From contig NZ_CP039371.1 of the NCBI RefSeq assembly GCF_005080685.1, forward strand, positions 1,798,001-1,862,000: DNA of 64,000 nt. The letters are read 5' to 3'. Position 1 is the first letter of the stretch. Every line of letters starts with the position of its first letter. A model generated the notes under the pieces. It was given only the letters and a program-made list of their open reading frames with translations. It searched no databases and was not told the DNA's origin. Position numbers and translations under genes: made by a program. Positions 55,511-64,000 of this stretch are shown here, piece after piece. Source of the stretch: Pseudomonas putida. Its GTDB lineage: Bacteria; Pseudomonadota; Gammaproteobacteria; Pseudomonadales; Pseudomonadaceae.

Positions 55511-55535
55511 AAAAAAGGGCCCCATCAAGGGGCCC
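55511..55535 (-). terminator. Terminator after rmf (minus strand)
   Basis: GGGCCCC-TTGAT-GGGGCCC on the minus strand is followed by six T. It is placed to end rmf transcription; on the plus strand no T tract follows, so it is weaker for pyrD. Confidence 0.75.
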
Positions 55536-55596
55536 CTGGGCCTTAGCCCGCCGCCCGGATGGGGCGCGCATGGTGACTCGAATTCAATGTCCTCGT

Positions 55597-55812
55597 TCAG
55601 CCAACGGCGTGATTTTCGTTGAGTCTATGGATGCCAGCGGTGCCAGTCATTCCGTCCCAGTTATCACCGCGACCTTCGCGCCAGCCGTTGATCCAGGCTT
55701 GGCGAACTGAAGGAAGATTGAAGGGGCAAAGTTCGCGGGATTTGCCGGTGACCCCGTATTGGTAGCCACGTGAATATGCTCTTTCCAACGGATCACGCTT
55801 AAGTCTTCTCAT
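55597..55812 (-). CDS. rmf: Ribosome modulation factor
   Basis: A 71-residue basic protein that dimerises 70S ribosomes into inactive 100S particles in stationary phase. The sequence AYSRGYQYGVTGKSRELCP and AWINGWREGRGDNWDG is diagnostic. ATG 55812 is preceded by GAGGG. Its leader has a stable hairpin (GGCCTCAGTGAGGCC, about 55850-55865). Confidence 0.94.
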   Translation of the reverse strand: MRRLKRDPLERAYSRGYQYGVTGKSRELCPFNLPSVRQAWINGWREGRGDNWDGMTGTAGIHRLNENHAVG

Positions 55813-56373
55813 AGGGTGTTGCCCTCACTTGTTGACTGTAATGTCCCGTCGGCCTCACTGAGGCCGGGCAGAGTCTTTCTGCCGGTTTGCGCTCGCTGCC
55901 GGCGTCGCGAGCTGAAAGTGCCGCCTCATTGCGAAGTGGCCTGAGACCAGTTCTATCGAAAGCAGATCGCCCTGGGAATGATCGATTTGTCATAAGGACG
56001 TAACCTTTCATAGGGTGAAAGGATAAGTAAATAAATGCGACTCAACCTTGTTTAGGCTAGAGCCGCCTATGATCGGGGTTTGCCCTGCACTGTTGGCGAA
56101 TCGCCATGGGTGTTGGGCACTGCAGGAAATATCTAGTAATGCGACGAAGGGTCACATTGGCTCCCTGTCGTTGGAAATCTTTCGTACTGCCTGATGATCT
56201 AAGCTGTTTTTGCCACCCGGCAAGCAGCCCATGCACCAGGCGGCCCGGCCTGTCCTTCGCGCAGTACGCGCGGTGGCAGCCACCCGGACGCTTGCAAAAA
56301 GAGCGTTCGGGCAAACATCGGCAAGGCGATGCGTCGCCTCGTCACTCAAACAGCCCAAGGCTCTGGAAGACTC
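55813..56373. other. Gene-free region between rmf and rlmL
   Basis: About 560 bp with lower GC in its middle. It holds the rmf leader hairpin, a small inverted repeat CCTTTCA-TAGGG-TGAAAGG (56004-56022), and presumably the promoters of both divergent genes. A TATGAT at 56068-56073 has only a poorly spaced TTGTTT before it. No reading frame here has protein-like character; a small RNA cannot be excluded. Confidence 0.5.
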
Positions 56374-58566
<2,193 letters not shown>

Positions 58567-58657
58567 GAGGGGCGGGGTTGCGCGGCTAATGGCCAATGGC
58601 TATAACTTGCTCAGGGCCAAGATAATTCGCAGGACGCTGACGTGACGAGATGGTGCT

Positions 58658-61026
58658 ATGTCCAAGGTGCGTGCGAAGTGCTCTGGCCTGGGCAGGTTCA
58701 GCCTGCCGGCCTGGGGGGTTGCGCTGGTGGCGCTGGTGGCGGGTGGCTTGCTCTCGGCGGCGCTCGCCCTGGGAGCGCAGGATCTGTACAAGCAGAAGCT
58801 GCGCCAGCGCTTCGAGTGGCTGGCGGGCGAGCGCTATAGTCGGCTCGCCGAGCGACTCGATGAGCAAGAGCAGCGCCTGGATGGCCTGCGCCGCTTTTTC
58901 ACCTACTCCGATGCCATCACGCCAAGCGAATTCGACGGCTATGCGCGGCCATTGCTGCAGCGCACCCAGGCCTATTCGTGGGCGCCGCGGGTCGAGCAAG
59001 GGCAGCGTGCCGAGTTCGAGCGTCGGGCCAGTGCCTGGCTTGGTCGCGATTATGTGATTCGGGATCGCGACGCCCAGGGCAACTGGCAACCGGCATCGGC
59101 GCGCCCGGTGCACTTTCCGGTGTTCTATACCCAGGCTGCCAATCTGCTCGGGCAACCCTATGGCTTGGACCTGGCTGGCCAGCCGCTGCGCCAGGCGACA
59201 CTGGCGCGCGCCACGGTACCAGGCAGCATGGCTGTGTCGCCACCTCTGGACCTGATCAACATGCCGCCGGAGCACACCCGTGGGCTGTTGATGGTCGCTC
59301 CGGTGTTCGCCGAGGACCACGATGGCGGCCTGCCGTTGGGCTATGTGATGGCTGTGCTGAGCATGCGCCAGCTGCTTGGCGAGGGGCTTTCGGGCGCTGG
59401 TGACGACAACCTGGTGGTGCGCGTGGTTGACCCCTCCGGCCTTGGCGGTGGCGAAGTACTGTTCGACTCGGGCAATGCGCTGGCGCCGTTGTCGTTGTCC
59501 AGCGCTTACGTGTTGCACATGGCCGACCACCAATACCGGCTTGACTTACGCCCCAGCCAGGCTTTCCTCGCTGCCAATCGCTCTTCCGTCGCGCTGGTGC
59601 TCGCCGCTCTGGGGGCTTGTTGAGCCTGCTGCTCAGTGCCTTGCTCTACAACCTCTTCAGCCAGCGGCAGCGGGCATTGGCCGTGGTCGAGCAGCGTACC
59701 GCGCAATTGCGGGTCAGCGAGCAGTCGTTACGCGATACGCACAACCAGCTGCGCAGTGTGCTCGATGCCGCTACCCAGGTGGCTATCATCGCGACCAGCC
59801 TCAAGGGCCTGATCACCACCTTCAACGCCGGTGCCGAGCGCATGCTCGGTCACACCGCCAGCGAGGTGGTGGGGCGCGTGCATCTGGAGGAGCTGGTGTT
59901 GCCGGCCGAACTCCACAGGCGTGCCCACGCCTTGCACCTGCGCCACGGGCGCGAGGGCGAGGCGTTACTGCAAGAGGGCAGTGGCGAGCCCATGGAGTGG
60001 ACGTTGCTGCGCAAGGACGGCAGCCAGTTGCTGGCCAACATGCTGGTGAGCGCGGTGCTCGATGAGCAGGGTTTGTGGGTGGGATACCTGGCGGTCTGCA
60101 TCGATGTCACCGAGCGTCGCCGCGTGCACGAGGCGTTGGCCTCGCGTGATCGCCTGCTGGAAAAACTCAGCGACGAGGTGCCGGGGGGTATCTACCAGTA
60201 TCGCCTGGATGCCGATGGCCACTCGTGTTTCCCTTATGCCAGCCAGGGGCTCTACGACATTTATGAAGTCGACCTGCAGGTGCTGCGCGAGGACGCCACG
60301 GCAGTGTTCGAGCGTATCCACCCCGACGACTTGGAGCGGGTGCGTCGTTCGGTGCGTTACTCGGCCGAGCACCTGACACCCTGGCGCGAGGAGTACCGGG
60401 TCTGCCTGCCGCGTGCCGGCCTGCGTTGGGTGCGTGGCGAGGCGACGCCTGAGCGCGGCAAGCAGCATGATTTCACGCTGTGGCATGGGTACCTGACCGA
60501 CATTACCGATTTGAAGCGGGTCGAGGAAGAATTGCGAGCGCTGTCGGTCACCGATGCGCTGACCGGTATCCACAATCGCCGTTATTTCCAAGATCGCCTG
60601 AAGACCGAACTTGACCGAGCCCAGCGCGAAGGTACGGATCTGGCGGTGATCATGCTCGATATCGACCATTTCAAGCGCATCAACGATCGCTTCGGCCATG
60701 CGGCGGGTGACCAGGTGCTGCGCAGCCTGTGCCAGCGTATTGGCCAACGCTTGCGCCGTACCGATGTATTTTGCCGGCTGGGTGGCGAGGAGTTCATGGT
60801 GTTGTGCCCGGGAGCCAGTGCCGCGCAGGGGCGCATGCTGGCGCTCGAGCTGTGGCAGACCGTGAGGGGCATGCCGGTGGAGAGCGTTGGGCAGGTCACT
60901 GCGAGCTTCGGCGTGGCGGGCTGGCGCCCGGGGGAGGGCGCCGATGCGCTGTTGCTGCGTGCCGATTCCGGCGTGTATGCGGCCAAGCAGGCCGGACGCG
61001 ACCGGGTCGAAGGCGGTCAGTCCTGA
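58658..61026 (+). pseudogene. CHASE-PAS-PAS-GGDEF diguanylate cyclase, frame disrupted by one base
   Basis: The first frame (58658-59623) has a membrane helix (WGVALVALVAGGLLSAALAL), a periplasmic CHASE domain (residues about 45-280) and stops after VLVLAALGAC. The second frame (to 61026) continues with LSLLLSALLYNLFSQRQRAL, the second helix, then two PAS domains and a GGDEF domain with GGEEF and the inhibitory RxxD site (RRTD, five residues before). One extra G in the run at 59611-59615 restores 789 residues with an unbroken helix. The intact protein would make cyclic di-GMP in response to an external signal. See the homopolymer finding. Confidence 0.85.
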
Positions 61027-61033
61027 AGACCCT

Positions 61034-61796
61034 GCAGTGCCTGGCACGGGCTACGCCCGTGTTCGCAGGCAAGCCAGCTCCCACAGGGATAGCGCAGGGC
61101 CTGGAGGCGGAGATCATCCTGTAGGAGCGGGCTTGCCCGCGAATGGGCTACCGCAGTGCCTGGCACGGGCTACGCCCGTGTTCGCAGGCAAGCCAGCTCC
61201 CACAGGGATAGCGCAGGGCCTGGAGGCGGAGATCATCCTGTAGGAGCGGGCTTGCCCGCGAATGGGCCACCGCAGTGCCTGGCACGGGCTACGCCCGTGT
61301 TCGCAGGCAAGCCAGCTCCCACAGGGATAGCGCAGGGCCTGGAGGCGGAGATCATCCTGTAGGAGCGGGCTTGCCCGCGAATGAGCCACCGCGGTGCCTG
61401 GCACGGGCTACGCCCGTGTTCGCAGGCAAGCCAGCTCCCACAGGGATAGCGCAGGGCCTGGGGGCGGAGATCATCCTGTAGGAGCGGGCTTGCCCGCGAA
61501 TGGGCCACCGCGGTGCCTGGCACGGGCTACGCCCGTGTTCGCAAGCCAGCCCCACAGGGATAGCGTAGTGCCTGGGGGCGGAGATCATCCTGTAGGAGCG
61601 GGCTTGCCCGCGAATGGGCCACCGCGGTGCCTGGCACGGGCTACGCCCGTGTTCGCAGGCAAGCCAGCTCCCACAGGGATAGCGCAGGGCCTGGGGGCGG
61701 AGATCATCCTGTAGGAGCGGGCTTGCCCGCGAATGGGCCACCGCGGTGCCTGGCACGGGCTACGCCCGTGTTCGCTGGGCAAGCCCGCCCGTACAG
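61034..61796. repeat. 119-bp tandem repeat array built of REP pairs
   Basis: Units start (GCAGTGCCTGGCACGGGC or GCGGTGCC...) at 61034, 61153, 61272, 61391, 61510, 61624 and 61743. All are 119 bp except the fifth, which is 114 bp with a 5-base loss in its REP core. The last is partial. Each unit carries two REP cores in opposite orientation (GCAAGCCAGCTCCCACAGG and TAGGAGCGGGCTTGCCCGC). Units differ by only a few bases, so expansion is recent. It fills the gap between the GGDEF gene and dacB and has no other gene. Confidence 0.95.
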
Positions 61797-61809
61797 GTGC
61801 AACGCCGCC

Positions 61810-63266
61810 TCAGTTCGCCGCAGTGCTGTCAGCCACCTTGGGCTGGCGATACAGGTCCAGCAGTACCTGATCGAGCACTTGCGAGGCCCCCCAGGGTTTC
61901 GGGTCGTTGAGGATCGCCGCTACCGCCCAGGTGTGACCATTGTTGTCCCGGCTGAAGCCGGCAATCGCGCGCACCGTGTTCAGCGTTCCGGTCTTGATGT
62001 GCCCTTCGCCGGCCATCGCGGTGCGCTTGAGGCGTTTGCGCATGGTGCCGTCCATGCCCACCAGCGGCATCGAGCTGATGAACTCCGCCGAGTACGGGCT
62101 CTTCCAGGCTGCCTGAAGCAGAGCCGCCATCTCACGGGTACTGACCCGCTCGGCCCGCGACAGGCCCGAGCCGTTCTCCATCACCAGGTGCGGCGCGGTG
62201 ATGCCTTTCTTGGCCAGCCACTGGCGCACTACTCGCTGCGCGGCTCGAGCGTCGTCGCCGTCGGCATCGGTGCGGAACTGCGCGCCGAGGCTGAGGAAAA
62301 GCTGCTGGGCCATGGTGTTGTTGCTGTACTTGTTGATGTCGCGGATCACCTCGACCAGATCGGGGGAGAAGGCCCGCGCCAAAAGGCGCGCGCTCTTGGG
62401 CACGTTCTCGACTCGGTCGCGGCCCTGGATGCTGCCACCCAGCTCGCTCCAGATCGCGCGCACGGCGCCGGCGGCGTAGGTGGGGTGGTCGAGCAGCGAC
62501 AGGTAGGTCTGCGAGTTGCAGCCATCACCCAGCTGGCCACTGACCGTCACGCTGATGCCGTCGGCCTGGGGCACCGGGTTGTAGCGCACATCGCCTGTGC
62601 ACTGCTTGGACGCCACAGGCTTGACCTGGTTGTCGATGCGGATACTGGCGATCGGCGGCTCGACCGCCACGGTAACCTTGCCACCGTCGTTACGGGTCAC
62701 GAAACGCAGGGCCTTGAGGTTGACCATCAGCGAGTCGGGCTTGACCAGGAACGGCTTGTTGACGTCACCGCCGTCGTCATCGAATTGCGGCAGGTTGGGC
62801 TGCACGAAATGGCTGCGGTCCAGCACCAGGTCGCCGGTGACCGTACGCACACCGTTGGCGCGCAGGTCGCGCATCAGCAACCAGAGCTTTTCCATGTTCA
62901 GCTTGGGGTCGCCGCCACCCTTGAGGTAGAGGTTGCCGTTGAGCACGCCGTTGCTCAGGGAGCCATCGGTGTAGAACTCGGTCTTCCATTGAAAGGTCGG
63001 GCCGAGCAGTTCGAGCGCGGCGTAGGTGGTGACCAGTTTCATGGTCGAGGCCGGGTTCACCGACGCATCGGCATTGAATACCGTCGCGGTGCCCGGCCCG
63101 TCGAGCGGCAGCATCACCAGCGACAGGGCGTTGTCCTGCAGCTTGTTGGCCTTCAGGGCCTGTTGCACCTTGGGGGCAGGGTAGTGTTGACGGCAGCGGC
63201 CTGGCTGGGCATTGCCAGCGGCAACAGCAGGCTGGCAAGAAAGAGGGGACGGAGCGTTTTGATCAT
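61810..63266 (-). pseudogene. dacB: D-alanyl-D-alanine carboxypeptidase/endopeptidase (PBP4), frame disrupted by one base
   Basis: The signal peptide (MIKTLRPLFLASLLLPLAMP, cleaved after SQA) is read in one frame from 63266; the mature enzyme is in another. The break is in a run of five G on the plus strand (63172-63176); six would give LPPKVQQALKANKLQ and 485 residues. The penicillin-binding motifs are intact: SxxK in NPASTMKLV, SxN in YSNNTMAQ and KTG in GHIKTGTLN. It trims and cuts peptidoglycan crosslinks in the periplasm. Likely a real intact gene with an assembly error. Confidence 0.87.
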
Positions 63267-63453
63267 GTGTGATAAATACCCTGCGGACGAGGGAGAAAGA
63301 CATTGGGGCTGTAAGGAATGATCACCCCAGGACGAAATATAGTGCGCATTATGCCCCAAGCGTGGCTGCGGTGAACCCTGTTCGACGGAAAAGGCCCGAA
63401 CGGCAGCGGAAACTGGTAAAGTGCCGCGCGTTAATACTCAAGAGGATTGTTTC

Positions 63454-63798
63454 ATGGCTACCAACCGTTCCCGTCGTCTGCGCAAGAAGCTGTGCGTCGA
63501 TGAATTCCAGGAGCTGGGTTTCGAACTGAACCTGGATTTCAAGGAAGACCTGTCCGACGAAGCCATCGATGCCTTCCTCGATGCATTCCTGGCAGACGCC
63601 ATGGATGCCAACGGCCTGGACTACGTCGGCGGCGATGATTTCGGCCTGGTCTGCAAGGCTGAACGCGGCTCGGTCACCGAAGAGCAGCGTGCCACCGTCG
63701 AAGCCTGGCTCAAAGGCCGTAGCGAACTGACCAAGGTCGAAGTCAGCCCGCTGCTGGATGCCTGGTATCCGGAAAAGCCGATCAACCCGGCTTCCTGA
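63454..63798 (+). CDS. yggL: YggL-family (DUF469) ribosome-associated protein
   Basis: A 114-residue protein of the YggL family (RSRRLRKKLCVDEFQELGFE, followed by an acidic middle and GGDDFGLVC). In E. coli YggL binds the 50S subunit. AGAGGA precedes ATG 63454. It is divergent from dacB across 187 bp. Confidence 0.88.
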   Translation: MATNRSRRLRKKLCVDEFQELGFELNLDFKEDLSDEAIDAFLDAFLADAMDANGLDYVGGDDFGLVCKAERGSVTEEQRATVEAWLKGRSELTKVEVSPLLDAWYPEKPINPAS

Positions 63799-63843
63799 TC
63801 CTGCTGGAGTGGCGCCAGGCTCCCATGCCGTGGCGCTGCCCCT

Positions 63844-64000
63844 TCAAAGCCCCGGCCCAACCTGCACAGGTTGGCCCAGGGCTTTTTCCACGCGGCGCAT
63901 GTGCCGCGCCAGTGCCTGCCGACGCACCCTCAACTGCGTCACGCTCAACCCTTCTTCCTCCAAGGCCGCACAGGCCGCCATCATCGGTTTTGCCTCCAGC
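63844..64000 (-). CDS. C-terminal end of an unidentified protein
   Basis: An open frame enters from the right edge and stops at 63844. Its last 51 codons read as a helical, basic segment (MMAACAALEEEGLSVTQLRV, then RRQALARHMRRVEKALGQP). There is no start inside the window. Codon choice and third-position GC look like coding DNA. I do not recognise the family; a helix-turn-helix origin is possible but unsupported. Confidence 0.5.
   Translation of the reverse strand, partial: LEAKPMMAACAALEEEGLSVTQLRVRRQALARHMRRVEKALGQPVQVGPGL

Noticed and set aside
55799..56011. A 70-codon minus-strand frame upstream of rmf
   Set aside because: It overlaps the rmf start in another frame, contains the leader hairpin and has no recognisable protein features.
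61034..61796. Regular array resembling CRISPR
   Set aside because: Whole 119-bp units repeat with no unique spacers and no cas genes nearby; it is a tandem REP-pair repeat.

Overview
The window is GC-rich and densely coded, and its gene content and order point to a Pseudomonas of the P. putida group. The evidence is the crfX-cmpX-sigX-oprF cluster, the divergent ppsR/ppsA pair, a large NAD-dependent glutamate dehydrogenase of about 1,620 residues, and many REP-type palindromes containing GCCGGCAAGCCGGC or GCTCCCACAGG cores. I see no rRNA, tRNA, CRISPR array, prophage or complete insertion sequence.

Layout. 1-6 kb: the 3' end of fadH, a repeat block, a PLP-dependent ACC deaminase/D-cysteine desulfhydrase homologue, cytochrome b561, a DUF1853 gene, then nadK, a metallophosphoesterase and a rhomboid protease gene. 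7-16 kb: DUF1315 and DUF2797 genes, pepN, a YCF48 protein with an RND/MMPL transporter, and a periplasmic lactonase-type beta-propeller. 16-22 kb: a tightly overlapped sbcD-sbcC-GST operon on the minus strand. 22-29 kb: the overlapping moxR-DUF58-DUF4381-batA-batBC-batD (aerotolerance-type) operon. 29-34 kb: an orphan Tle1-like (DUF2235) effector, then an lhgR-lhgO-transporter operon for L-2-hydroxyglutarate. 34-45 kb: a small acidic protein, gdhB, ppsR/ppsA, an alpha/beta hydrolase and rraA. 45-49 kb: zntB/cmaX, crfX, cmpX, sigX and oprF (envelope stress and membrane integrity). 49-54 kb: the nitrate assimilation control region (cobA remnant, PP2C/kinase, nitrate transporter, nasT, nasS). 54-64 kb: pyrD, rmf, rlmL, a CHASE-PAS-GGDEF protein, a 119-bp tandem array, dacB, yggL and a truncated last gene.

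Main observations. (1) The nitrate transporter gene has a readable control region on the minus strand: a sigma-54-like promoter, two hexaloop hairpins of the ANTAR target type, and an intrinsic terminator whose 5' arm overlaps the second hairpin. The ANTAR protein NasT and its partner NasS are encoded next door. (2) The nitrite and nitrate reductase genes (nirB, nirD, nasC) that normally follow the kinase gene are absent, and only the last 60 or so codons of cobA remain, so the control and transport genes appear stranded by a deletion. (3) A 308-bp, mostly palindromic element occurs three times in the first 23 kb, with flanking arms that differ between copies but pair within a copy. (4) A 176-bp palindromic element with terminal inverted repeats sits in the loop of what was probably the ppsR terminator, flanked by a 13-bp near-perfect duplication. 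(5) Four genes (rhomboid, DUF4381, CHASE-GGDEF, dacB) each lack exactly one base in a run of five or six G (or C). This shared pattern suggests homopolymer under-calling in the assembly rather than four independent mutations.

Limits. All calls come from reading the sequence and from recalled family knowledge; no database search, alignment program or folding program was run.
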